In this document: positions 1-6,426 of the stretch, piece after piece
Layout: every line of letters begins with the position of its first letter
Position numbering within the stretch: position 1 is the stretch's first letter
Source: Flemingiibacterium sp045600005
GTDB lineage: Bacteria > Bacillota > Clostridia > Oscillospirales > CAG-272
Direction of reading: 5' to 3'
Assembly: GCA_045600005.1 (NCBI GenBank)
Contig: JAZRXB010000151.1
Span: 1 to 18,196, forward strand
Length of the DNA stretch: 18,196 bases
Position numbers and translations under genes: made by a program
The notes under the pieces: generated by a model
Database searches by the model: none
Told to the model about the DNA's origin: nothing
What the model saw: only the letters and a program-made list of their open reading frames with translations

Positions 1-210
1 GGCACGCTTGCCTGCATCTTTCCCGTCATACTGTACAAATTTCGTCGGCATAGGAGGTACTATGCCTTCCGGGGTTTGTTTCGTCTGACGGGAAATCTGA
101 CGGCGCAATCGCACCATCAGAACTGTGCGGTAATGCCTTAATGCTTTAGGAATCTCGATGAAAGAATTCTGGGATTTCGTTCCATACTGTTGACTTTCAG
201 CAACATCCAT
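1..210 (-). CDS. Possible partial ORF of unknown function, running off the left edge
   Basis: The minus strand is open for 70 codons from an ATG at 210-208 to base 1, where the window ends, so the C-terminus is missing. The frame is also open upstream for a few codons until a stop near 230. The visible product begins MDVAESQQYG, has a basic middle (residues about 25-44, rich in Arg) and a stretch near residues 48-61 containing PPMPTKFVQYDG that reads like ordinary protein. I recognise no family. No Shine-Dalgarno sequence precedes the ATG, and base composition is AT-richer than the rest of the window. The opposite strand is also open over 1-141, so coding is not proven. It could be the start of a transferred or mobile-element gene, or a decayed remnant. 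Confidence 0.3.
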   Translation of the reverse strand, partial: MDVAESQQYGTKSQNSFIEIPKALRHYRTVLMVRLRRQISRQTKQTPEGIVPPMPTKFVQYDGKDAGKRA

Positions 211-388
211 GATACATTTAGCCGATTGTTTAATGCTTTAAGATGACAAACGTTATAATAAGATCCGTTTTTATGTCGGCTTTGCCGACATAAAAACTCC
301 TCTAAGGCGAGCCCTCGCGCCGATAAGGGGATAGCTGACAAAATGAATTTTGTCGGTCACGATAAGCGCTCGACTAATGATACATTTA
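209..388. repeat. 12-bp direct repeats enclosing a hairpin-rich segment
   Basis: ATGATACATTTA occurs at 209-220 and again, identically, at 377-388. The 156 bases between contain three inverted repeats: 267-297 (14-bp perfect stem), 306-321 (4-bp GGCG/CGCC stem whose loop contains CCCT, able to pair with AGGG at 326-329) and 337-354 (8-bp arms around GA). Direct repeats around a structured non-coding segment suggest a small non-autonomous insertion with a target duplication, but I see no terminal inverted repeats, so this is only a possibility. Confidence 0.35.
267..297. repeat. Perfect 14-bp palindromic hairpin, loop TTT
   Basis: GTTTTTATGTCGGC at 267-280 is followed by loop TTT (281-283) and its exact complement at 284-297. 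The T-run lies on the left arm and the A-run on the right. This is the reverse of a rho-independent terminator (A-rich left, U-run right), so termination is unlikely on either strand. It may be part of a mobile-element end or an RNA structure. Confidence 0.55.
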
Positions 389-404
389 TAGGGAGGTATT
401 TTCC

Positions 405-542
405 GTGAAAGTGACATGGAACAAAAACCTCCTGATAATTTTGGTATATTTCACATTTCTTCCGGGGATACTCCGAATGACTGCTTTCATTGTAACACAG
501 GTTGGAACAGCTGTCAAGATATTTCTGCCATTTTGGAACTAA
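405..542 (+). CDS. Possible small hydrophobic membrane peptide (45 aa)
   Basis: A GTG at 405 opens a 45-codon frame ending at TAA 540-542. GGGAGG at 391-396 sits eight bases upstream, a strong ribosome-binding site for this organism. The product starts with a short polar, basic segment (MKVTWNKN if GTG is read as Met). It continues with a hydrophobic stretch from about residue 9 to 23 (LLIILVYFTFLPGIL) and a second hydrophobic run to the end, so one or two membrane passes are plausible. There is no family match I recognise. It lies in the AT-rich stretch upstream of pfkA, directly after a 12-bp direct repeat. It could be a real small membrane protein or a chance ORF in AT-rich DNA. The well-placed ribosome site is the main argument for it. 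Confidence 0.35.
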   Translation: MKVTWNKNLLIILVYFTFLPGILRMTAFIVTQVGTAVKIFLPFWN

Positions 543-602
543 TTTCCGGAACTTTTTTCATGCAGTCCCGTTTTTTCACGCATCAGCACAGGGAGACCGT
601 AT

Positions 603-683
603 ATGACAGTCTCTGATCATTCGGAAAGAAGAATAATGAATCCTGTCCTGCGGGTATTGTTTTTGTTTATCGCGGTTTTATGA
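603..683 (+). CDS. Possible 26-aa peptide with a hydrophobic tail
   Basis: The ATG at 603 is preceded by GGGAG about eight bases upstream and opens a 26-codon frame ending at TGA 681-683. The first 12 residues are polar and charged (MTVSDHSERRIM). The remainder is a short hydrophobic tail, VLRVLFLFIAVL. An internal ATG at 636 would give a 15-residue hydrophobic peptide. Nothing is recognised. It ends about 54 bases before the pfkA -35 box, so it could be an independent micro-ORF or a chance frame. Confidence 0.2.
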   Translation: MTVSDHSERRIMNPVLRVLFLFIAVL

Positions 684-736
684 GTTTTCAGAGGCAGTCA
701 AATTGTTAACAAACAAAGAACATCGTGTCTACCCCC

Positions 737-765
737 TTGATTTTTCGCGGAGTATGGTATAAAAT
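737..765 (+). promoter_or_regulatory. Probable sigma-A promoter of pfkA
   Basis: TTGATT (737-742) and TAAAAT (760-765) are separated by exactly 17 bases, close to the TTGACA/TATAAT consensus. This predicts a start site near 772 and a leader of about 60 bases before the pfkA ATG at 831. The leader ends with AAAGGATGA at 816-824 as the ribosome site. Confidence 0.65.
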
Positions 766-830
766 ATACTAAACCCGGATTTTCCCTCCAAACTTCTGTA
801 AAAAAATCTATGTATAAAGGATGATATAAA

Positions 831-1934
831 ATGGCTACTTTCAGAAAAATCGGTATTCTGACGTCCGGCGGAGACGCTCCCGGCATGAATGCCGCCGTCC
901 GTGCGGTCGTCCGTTCGGCGCTTGCACGCGGCGTTAAGGTCATCGGCATCGAAGGCGGTTACAGCGGACTGATCAACGGCAATCTGCGCGCGCTGACCTC
1001 GAAGGACGTTGCGAACATCGCCGGCGTCAGCGGCACGATGCTCTATTCCGACCGCTGCGACGAATTCGCTACCGAAGCCGGTATGCGCAAGGCGATCCGG
1101 ACCTGCAGGGACAACGAGATCGACGGCATCGTCGCACTGGGCGGCGACGGCACCTTCCGCGGTGCGACCGGTCTGTCTGCCGGCGCTGTCTGCGGCGTTC
1201 CTCTGTCGGGCAGAAACATGAAGATCCCCTGCATCGGCATTCCCTGCACCATCGACAACGATATCACCGCCACCGATTACGCCATCGGCTTCGACACCGC
1301 GATGAACACCGTTCTGAACGCCGCCGACTGCCTGCGCGTCACCTGCGAATCCCACGCCCGCTGCGAAGTCATCGAGGTCATGGGACGCGACGCCGGCTTT
1401 ATCGCGCTGGAGTGCGGTCTCGCCATGGGCGCGAACGCCGTCGCCGTCAAGGAGCTTCCCTTTGACGCGGACGAGCTGATCGCAAGACTGAAGCGTCTGC
1501 GCGCCGATGGTCAGCGCAGCTTCCTCGTCGTCGTCTCCGAAGGTATGGGCAAGACCTACGGCGAAGAGCTGACCAAGCGCATCGAAGCCGAAGCCGGGAT
1601 CGAATCCCGCTTCATCCGTCTGGCGCACATGGTACGCGGCGGCGTTCCGACGCTGCGCGACCGTCTGCTTGCGACCCGCATGGGCGACTTCGCGGTCGAC
1701 CTCATCCTCGCAGGCAAGAGCAATCTGGTCGTCTGCTCGCAGAAGGACAAGCTCGCCGCGGTCAACATCCAGTACGCGCTCATCCTTGACCGGATGTACA
1801 AGAACAAGTTGAAGCCCGGCGATCTTGACAAGTTCACGCCCAAGCAGGTCGCTGCCATGACGGCATTCTGCGAAGCAAAGCGCGCGGATTTTGCCGACAT
1901 GATGGACGTTGCCAACACGCTCGCAAAGAACTGA
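831..1934 (+). CDS. pfkA: ATP-dependent 6-phosphofructokinase
   Basis: This cytosolic glycolytic enzyme phosphorylates fructose 6-phosphate to fructose 1,6-bisphosphate using ATP. The N-terminal TSGGDAPGMNAAVRA (residues 11-25), GGDGT (104-108), TIDND (140-144, with the catalytic Asp) and MGR (184-186, sugar-phosphate binding) are all present. The Gly in GGDGT marks the ATP type; PPi-dependent enzymes carry Asp there (GGDDT). At 367 residues it is longer than the roughly 320 usual for bacterial PfkA. About 13 extra residues lie between GGDGT and TIDND (around 115-130), and there is a C-terminal extension. The residue before TIDND is Cys139, where the usual sequence is PGTIDND. The start is supported by AAAGGATGA just upstream and by alignment of the conserved N-terminus. 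It has its own promoter and is followed by a terminator, so it is probably transcribed largely alone. Confidence 0.95.
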   Translation: MATFRKIGILTSGGDAPGMNAAVRAVVRSALARGVKVIGIEGGYSGLINGNLRALTSKDVANIAGVSGTMLYSDRCDEFATEAGMRKAIRTCRDNEIDGIVALGGDGTFRGATGLSAGAVCGVPLSGRNMKIPCIGIPCTIDNDITATDYAIGFDTAMNTVLNAADCLRVTCESHARCEVIEVMGRDAGFIALECGLAMGANAVAVKELPFDADELIARLKRLRADGQRSFLVVVSEGMGKTYGEELTKRIEAEAGIESRFIRLAHMVRGGVPTLRDRLLATRMGDFAVDLILAGKSNLVVCSQKDKLAAVNIQYALILDRMYKNKLKPGDLDKFTPKQVAAMTAFCEAKRADFADMMDVANTLAKN

Positions 1935-1949
1935 TTCCTGCCGATATAA

Positions 1950-1989
1950 GGCAGCGGACGCGCATTCTGCCGACGTCCGCCGCCTTTTT
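1950..1989 (+). terminator. Rho-independent terminator after pfkA
   Basis: GCGGACG (1954-1960) pairs with CGTCCGC (1974-1980), extended past one mismatch by GGC (1950-1952) with GCC (1982-1984), and followed by TTTTT (1985-1989). The loop is 13 bases. It lies only 33 bases before the next start codon, so any read-through would carry transcription into the downstream gene. Confidence 0.75.
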
Positions 1990-2021
1990 CGCGGGTATCC
2001 TCAACGGAAAGGAAAACTGCT

Positions 2022-3929
2022 ATGATTTTAAGAGCTCCCGCCGTACCGCTGATCACGGTCGACCCCTACTTCTCGGTCTGGTCGGACGCAGACCGTCTGA
2101 CCGACGCCGGCGCCGTTCACTGGACCGGCAAGCCGAACACGATCACCGGCGTCGTTTCGATTGACGGCAGGGACTACCGCTTCATGGGCGCGGGCGAAGC
2201 CGAAGCACTGACGCAGACCGGTCTCGACATTTCCTCTCTTGTCACCGCGTACACCTTTGAGGGGGCGGGCATCCGTCTGCGCGCGGTCTTCTTCACGCCC
2301 CTGTTCCCAGACGATCTCGCCGTCATGACCCGTCCGGTCAGCTATCTGTCTCTGAAAGCCGAGCCGATCGACGGAAACGAGCATATCGTGCGCGCAAAGC
2401 TCGCCGTTTCCGAGGAGATCTGCTTAAACGAAAAGGGACAGTTCCCGGTCACGGTCGAAACAAAGGGGATCGGTCCGGTCTCCGCCGTGAAGATCGGCAG
2501 CGTCGATCAGCCGATCCTCGCAAAGAGCGGCGACAACATCCGCATTGACTGGGGTTATTTCTATCTCGCGGCAAAGGATTCGCTGGTCGGTTCGGTCCAT
2601 TCGGACGAAACCGGCATGACGTATGTCACGCTTGAGACCGCGCTCGACAGGGAAGCCCTGATCGCGTTCGCCTACGACGATATCGAGAGCATCGACTATT
2701 TCGGCGACCATCTGAAATCCGTCTGGAACAACGGCGGCAAGACGATCGAGAACGCGATCACCGAAGCGCTGAACGACTATGACGCTCTGCTCGCCAAAGC
2801 GCGCGCGCTCGACGACAAGCTCTATTTCGACGCGGTGAAGGCGGGCGGCGAGAAATACGCCGAGCTTTTGCAGCTCGCGTTCCGTCAGGTCATCGCGGCG
2901 CACAAATGCGTTGTCGATAGGGACGGCAAGATCCTGTTCATCTCGAAGGAATGCTTCAGCAACGGCTGCGCGGCGACGGTCGACGTCAGCTATCCGTCCA
3001 TCCCGATGTTCCTCATCTACAATCCCGAGCTGATCCTCGGCATGATGCGCCCGATCTTCCGCTACGCCAAGAGCGAAGCATGGCCCTACGATTTCGCGCC
3101 GCATGACGCGGGACGCTATCCGCTGGTCACGGGGCAGGTCTACGGCAACCGTCCCGAATACTCAAGCCCCGCGCTCGAACGGCAGATGCCGGTCGAGGAA
3201 TGCGGCAATATGCTCGTCATGATGACGGCCTACGCCATTGCCTCCGGCGACCTCACGGTCGCAGCCGAAAACTTCCCGCTGCTCGAAAAATGGGCTGGCT
3301 ACCTCACCGAATTCGGCGCGGACCCCGCCAATCAGCTCTGCACCGACGACTTTGCCGGACACCTTGCGCACAACTGCAACCTTTCGCTGAAAGCGATCGT
3401 CGGCGTCGCCGGCATGAGCATTCTGTGCAGCCGTCTCGGACGGGACGACGAAGCGGCCGTCTACATGAAGAAAGCCCGCGAGCTTTCGATCAAGTGGCTG
3501 CTCCGCGCATCGAACGGCGACGGAAGCTATCGTCTTGCGTTCGACTGCAAGGGAACGTACAGCATGAAGTACAACATCGTCTGGGACAAGCTGTTCGGGA
3601 CCGGTCTCATCCCGCATGAGGTCTTCGACGGCGAAACCTGGGCGAACCGCCGCCACTTCAACAAATACGGTATGCCGCTCGACAACCGCAAGACCTACAC
3701 GAAGTCCGACTGGCTGGTCTGGACCGCGACTCTCTGCGACTCGAAGGCAGACTTCGAGAGCTACATCGAACCGCTGTGGGAGGCGTACAACGTCACCCCG
3801 ACCCGCGTGCCGATGACCGACTGGTACGACACCGTAACGTCGGACAAGCGCGGCTTCCAGAACCGCACCGTTCAGGGCGGTCTGTTCATCAAGCTGCTCG
3901 AATACTACGGCACGGTCCGCGTGAAATAA
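2022..3929 (+). CDS. Glutaminase A-like (DUF5127/DUF4965/DUF1793) protein
   Basis: This 635-residue protein resembles the GtaA/DUF4965 group, named after fungal glutaminase A and widespread in gut Firmicutes and Bacteroidetes. The order is an N-terminal beta-rich domain (about 1-250, opening VPLITVDPYFSVWSD) followed by a helical, probably alpha/alpha-barrel domain. Family-typical stretches are SNGCAATVDVSYPS (around 314-327), FAPHDAGRYP (around 356-365), CNLSLKAIVGVAG (around 452-464) and SDWLVWTATL near 565. No signal peptide is visible, so it should act in the cytoplasm, unlike the secreted fungal enzymes. The substrate of bacterial members is largely unproven; glutaminase activity should not be assumed, and a carbohydrate-related role is possible. 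AAAGGAAA at 2008-2015 supports the ATG at 2022. It follows the pfkA terminator closely and converges on the membrane-protein gene downstream. Confidence 0.85.
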   Translation: MILRAPAVPLITVDPYFSVWSDADRLTDAGAVHWTGKPNTITGVVSIDGRDYRFMGAGEAEALTQTGLDISSLVTAYTFEGAGIRLRAVFFTPLFPDDLAVMTRPVSYLSLKAEPIDGNEHIVRAKLAVSEEICLNEKGQFPVTVETKGIGPVSAVKIGSVDQPILAKSGDNIRIDWGYFYLAAKDSLVGSVHSDETGMTYVTLETALDREALIAFAYDDIESIDYFGDHLKSVWNNGGKTIENAITEALNDYDALLAKARALDDKLYFDAVKAGGEKYAELLQLAFRQVIAAHKCVVDRDGKILFISKECFSNGCAATVDVSYPSIPMFLIYNPELILGMMRPIFRYAKSEAWPYDFAPHDAGRYPLVTGQVYGNRPEYSSPALERQMPVEECGNMLVMMTAYAIASGDLTVAAENFPLLEKWAGYLTEFGADPANQLCTDDFAGHLAHNCNLSLKAIVGVAGMSILCSRLGRDDEAAVYMKKARELSIKWLLRASNGDGSYRLAFDCKGTYSMKYNIVWDKLFGTGLIPHEVFDGETWANRRHFNKYGMPLDNRKTYTKSDWLVWTATLCDSKADFESYIEPLWEAYNVTPTRVPMTDWYDTVTSDKRGFQNRTVQGGLFIKLLEYYGTVRVK

Positions 3930-3955
3930 GCATAATGAAAACGCTGAACAAGGTT

Positions 3956-4003
3956 GATTTCGGCGAAAAATCGCCATATATTCCAGCATTTTTCGCCGAA
4001 ATC
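3956..4003. repeat. 15-bp inverted repeat downstream of the GtaA-like gene
   Basis: The arms are GATTTCGGCGAAAAA (3956-3970) and its exact reverse complement (3989-4003), around an 18-base spacer. An alternative short hairpin, GGCGA-AAAA-TCGCC (3962-3975), uses the left arm plus the spacer and excludes the long stem. No U-run follows on either strand, so it is not a classical terminator. It lies 27 bases past the stop codon, just before the clear bidirectional terminator at 4033-4073. Confidence 0.6.
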
Positions 4004-4032
4004 CCGATCTGATCAGCGTATCCATAATGAAA

Positions 4033-4073
4033 GAAACCGCGCCGACGCCCGTCATGGGCGTCGGCGCGGTTTC
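4033..4073. terminator. Bidirectional terminator between convergent genes
   Basis: An 18-bp perfect stem starts GAAACCGCGCC (4033) and ends GGCGCGGTTTC (4073), around the loop GTCAT (4051-4055). Each side has a run of A or T within or next to the stem base. It sits between the end of the GtaA-like gene (3929) and the end of the convergent membrane-protein gene (4089), the expected place for a shared terminator. Confidence 0.8.
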
Positions 4074-4088
4074 GTCTTACCGACTGTT

Positions 4089-4616
4089 TTACGGCTTGAA
4101 ATAGTTTTTGAGTCCCAGCATCTTCCGCAGCTTGACGAGATAGAAGGTCACGAGCTGCGTCACGGCGAAATCGTACAGAACGAACACAACGTTGCAGGCC
4201 AGATAGACCAGCGGGCTGTACGCGAGGTCATCGGTGTCCGGCAGATGAAAGACGTAGCGGCAGAGGAAGATGAGCAGCGTCAGCATCGTGTTGAACGCGC
4301 TGAGCTTCAGGACCCACGAGATCACATAGTGGAGCCGCTCGAACATCGCTTTGAGGATCGGATAAATGCCGCCGAACAGCAGATAGAGCAGCGCGGCAAA
4401 TTTGTCCGGCAGCAATAAGAGCGACAGCGCGCTCGTCACCAGCCATACAAGATACGGATACGCCCCGCCGATCTCGATCACGCACAGGATCACCAGCAGC
4501 GAAGCCATCGCCACCATCGTCAGATCGAGCACCGTGATGATCGAACCGAGCAGAAGAATGATGACGCCCAGCGCCGACAGGATCGCCGACAGTGCGATTT
4601 TTTTCGTCTGATTCAC
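4089..4616 (-). CDS. Small multispanning membrane protein, ECF S-component-like
   Basis: This is a 175-residue, very hydrophobic protein of unknown function. About six membrane segments can be placed at residues 7-27, 31-50, 53-70, 72-88, 100-122 and 134-162, with positively charged ends (KK at 5-6, KLRK at 162-165). The N-terminus, KKIALSAILSALGVIILLLG, resembles the first helix of substrate-binding S components of ECF vitamin transporters. I cannot identify a substrate, and no ECF ATPase lies nearby. It is the last gene of a minus-strand operon, 24 bases after the DnaJ-domain gene. An AAAGGA lies upstream of the ATG, but spaced rather far from it. The neighbours suggest a shared, perhaps membrane or envelope, role, which is inference only. 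Confidence 0.7.
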   Translation of the reverse strand: MNQTKKIALSAILSALGVIILLLGSIITVLDLTMVAMASLLVILCVIEIGGAYPYLVWLVTSALSLLLLPDKFAALLYLLFGGIYPILKAMFERLHYVISWVLKLSAFNTMLTLLIFLCRYVFHLPDTDDLAYSPLVYLACNVVFVLYDFAVTQLVTFYLVKLRKMLGLKNYFKP

Positions 4617-4640
4617 AGGAATTCCGTCCTTTCCAAGAGG

Positions 4641-5243
4641 TCAGCAGCAGGAGATCAGGTCGCCGCCGCAGCATTCGCACAGGCAGTCGGCGCAGATCAG
4701 TCCCGAACAGATATCGCAGGGCGAGGTATTCACGCGCTGCGAGGTGCGGTAGCCGCCGCCGTAATTCCGGGTGCTGCTCCGGATCCTTTCGAGAACGGAG
4801 CTGTATTCGCTGTTGGTCGGATCCATGTAGCAGGCGGTCTCCAGATATTTCTGCGCGTCGTAGTACCAGCCGCGCTGGATCAGGACGCAGCCCTTGAGGA
4901 AGTTCCACTCCGCGTTCCGGTTGACGGCGCTCACCGCGTCGAGGATCAGCTCGGCTTCGGCGAACTGCCGCGCGTTGATCAGCTCGCGGACGTTCTGATA
5001 ATCGCTGTACGTATAGCCGCCTGCCGAGCCGGAAGCGTCCGACGAGCCGCCCGACGCGCGTTCCTTCTGGATCATGTCGTAGGCCTCGTTGATCTCCTTC
5101 ATTTTTTCCTCGACGAGATCGGCGAGCGGATTGTTCACATAGTTGTCCGGATGATATTTGCGCGCCAGCTCGCGGTACGCCTTCTTGATCTCCTCATTGC
5201 TGGCGTTTCGGTCAACGCCCAGCACTTCATAAGGATCCTTCAT
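4641..5243 (-). CDS. DnaJ-domain protein with Cys-rich C-terminus
   Basis: This 200-residue protein starts with a J domain (residues 1-65; PYEVLGVDRNAS at 4-15, HPD at 31-33), the signature that stimulates Hsp70 (DnaK) ATPase. A Gly/Ser linker (about 64-78) leads to a helical, TPR-like region (82-155). The last 25 residues hold nine cysteines (176, 179, 184, 187, 189, 191, 192, 199, 200) and end SCC, resembling a metal-binding or membrane-peripheral tail. It lacks the canonical DnaJ zinc finger and client-binding domains, so it is a specialised J protein rather than the general chaperone. Its ATG overlaps the stop of the upstream DUF5685 gene as ATGA (5240-5243), implying translational coupling. 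Small J proteins with this kind of tail occur next to DUF5685 genes in Clostridia (from memory). Confidence 0.85.
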   Translation of the reverse strand: MKDPYEVLGVDRNASNEEIKKAYRELARKYHPDNYVNNPLADLVEEKMKEINEAYDMIQKERASGGSSDASGSAGGYTYSDYQNVRELINARQFAEAELILDAVSAVNRNAEWNFLKGCVLIQRGWYYDAQKYLETACYMDPTNSEYSSVLERIRSSTRNYGGGYRTSQRVNTSPCDICSGLICADCLCECCGGDLISCC

Positions 5244-6157
5244 ATCTTACGATTCTCCGTTAAGTCAGTATTTTCTCCGAAAGCGGGCCGGCAGAGCCGC
5301 TCTGTCAGCGCCGGAAGTCCGAGATACAGGATATTCCGAAGAATATTTCCGTATTCGGGGACCGCGGAAAAGTCGATCAGCTCGACCGCTTTTGACAGCG
5401 CCGCAAGCTCCATCGTCATCGCGGTCCGCACGTCCTCTGCGTCCTCGCCGAAGCGCCGCAGGACGCCGCCTTCTCCCGCGTACATCTCGATAAAGGGATT
5501 GTAGGAACCGCTTTTCAGATCGTCCGCCAGATCGTCCGCCGCGTCCGCGATGTAGATAAAGCGTCCGATATGCCGCCCGATCTCGTCCGCGATGCGCGAC
5601 TCGGCGCTGTCCGGCTCGAAGCCGCACGCGCAGACCGCCGCCATCAGCCTGCCGAACGGTTCGGCAGCCCGGTCGAACGACGGCGTTTTTTCCGCTTCCA
5701 GCCGCCCAAGCTCTGCAAGCTCGTCCTTTATGACCGTCTCCGGCAGGACCGGTCCCTCGCTTCTGACGGCTTTTTTCCGGATATGTCCCGCCGCGGGAAG
5801 CAGAAGACACGCCGCGAGCTTTTTGCCGAAGCCGGGGTCGCGAACGTCGTCGAGCAGCTTGTGATAATTCAGCACCGCACTGAGCCGTGCGCAGACCGCA
5901 AGCTCTCCGGTGCCGGTCAGCACCGCGCGCTTTTTCGTCGGATGAGCGATGCAGCGCCTTTTTTCGATCCGTCCGGTCTCGCCGCGAAGCGCCATGCGCA
6001 CCAGCGCGAGGAAAACGAAATCGTAGCTTAAACCGAGCCGCGACGCGGCGGTGGTCGTTTTTCCCATCGCGGCGCAGAGCCCGCAGTAAACGCTTCGGTA
6101 CAGCTCGTATTCCTTCACCTTCAGCTCGGCGTTCACCGGTTTTATGTAACCGAACAT
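5240..6157 (-). CDS. DUF5685 family protein
   Basis: This 305-residue protein belongs to an uncharacterised Clostridia-rich family and opens with MFGYIKPVNAELKVKEYELY. It has C25-GL-C28 and C69, a possible metal or redox site. The body is mostly helical, with two aspartate motifs: D103-D104-V-R-D107 in the NYHKLLDDVRD stretch, and D208-D209-L-A-D212 in DAADDLADDLKSGSYNPF. Paired DDxxD motifs on helices are a hallmark of isoprenoid diphosphate synthases; whether that relation holds here is inference. The start at 6157 is preferred over an in-frame ATG 36 bases upstream, because AAGGAAAGAG lies just before it and the family begins at MFGYIKP. It heads the minus-strand operon with the DnaJ-domain gene (overlapping ATGA) and the membrane protein. 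Confidence 0.85.
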   Translation of the reverse strand: MFGYIKPVNAELKVKEYELYRSVYCGLCAAMGKTTTAASRLGLSYDFVFLALVRMALRGETGRIEKRRCIAHPTKKRAVLTGTGELAVCARLSAVLNYHKLLDDVRDPGFGKKLAACLLLPAAGHIRKKAVRSEGPVLPETVIKDELAELGRLEAEKTPSFDRAAEPFGRLMAAVCACGFEPDSAESRIADEIGRHIGRFIYIADAADDLADDLKSGSYNPFIEMYAGEGGVLRRFGEDAEDVRTAMTMELAALSKAVELIDFSAVPEYGNILRNILYLGLPALTERLCRPAFGENTDLTENRKI

Positions 6158-6325
6158 ATCTGTCTCTTTCCTTTCGCCGATCCCGATCGGCATACAGATA
6201 TATTTTACTCCTCAGTCGTTGATACAGACTTAATTTACATTGAATTTTTTGTAAATATTTGCTCTTTTTTATGAGTGTCCGCTCCATGCGTTTTGCCGTC
6301 CGGTCAAAAAGTTGTCCGGCAGGGC

Positions 6326-6354
6326 TTGACGAACGCCGCGCCGGATGTTACAAT
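6326..6354 (+). promoter_or_regulatory. Probable sigma-A promoter of the serine hydrolase gene
   Basis: TTGACG (6326-6331) and TACAAT (6349-6354) have a 17-base spacer, each one base from consensus. The predicted start is near 6361, giving a leader of about 66 bases. In-frame start codons upstream of 6361 therefore cannot be used from this promoter, which supports the ATG at 6427. Confidence 0.75.
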
Positions 6355-6374
6355 ATTAGACAGAACAGAAAAAT

Positions 6375-6408
6375 GACGTCCGCCGCGCCGCTCTGCCCGG
6401 CGGACGTC
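6375..6408 (+). promoter_or_regulatory. 5'-UTR hairpin immediately before the ribosome site
   Basis: GACGTCCGCC (6375-6384) and GGCGGACGTC (6399-6408) form a perfect 10-bp stem with a 14-base loop, four bases before the ribosome site AGGAGG (6413-6418). Its position near the 5' end of the predicted transcript suggests mRNA stabilisation or translational control. No U-run follows. Confidence 0.5.
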
Positions 6409-6426
6409 CGACAGGAGGATAAAATC

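Larger units (their letters stand above)
1..830. other. AT-rich stretch upstream of pfkA without a confident gene
   Basis: This 830-base stretch is visibly richer in A and T than the rest of the window and does not show its strong GC3 codon bias. It contains the partial minus-strand ORF at 1-210, a 12-bp direct repeat at 209-220 and 377-388 enclosing three hairpins, two short hydrophobic ORFs (405-542, 603-683), a 10-bp palindrome at 703-712 and the pfkA promoter at 737-765. No tRNA, known riboswitch or complete insertion sequence was recognised. Confidence 0.6.

Noticed and set aside
267..297. Perfect hairpin considered as a terminator
   Set aside because: The T-run is on the left arm and the A-run on the right, so neither strand yields a stem followed by U.
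729..1628. 299-codon minus-strand frame opposite pfkA
   Set aside because: Shadow of pfkA; it would also have to cross the pfkA promoter.
6259..6426. Upstream in-frame start for the serine hydrolase (6259)
   Set aside because: It lies before the predicted promoter and start site (near 6361), and the ATG at 6427 has a strong AGGAGG.
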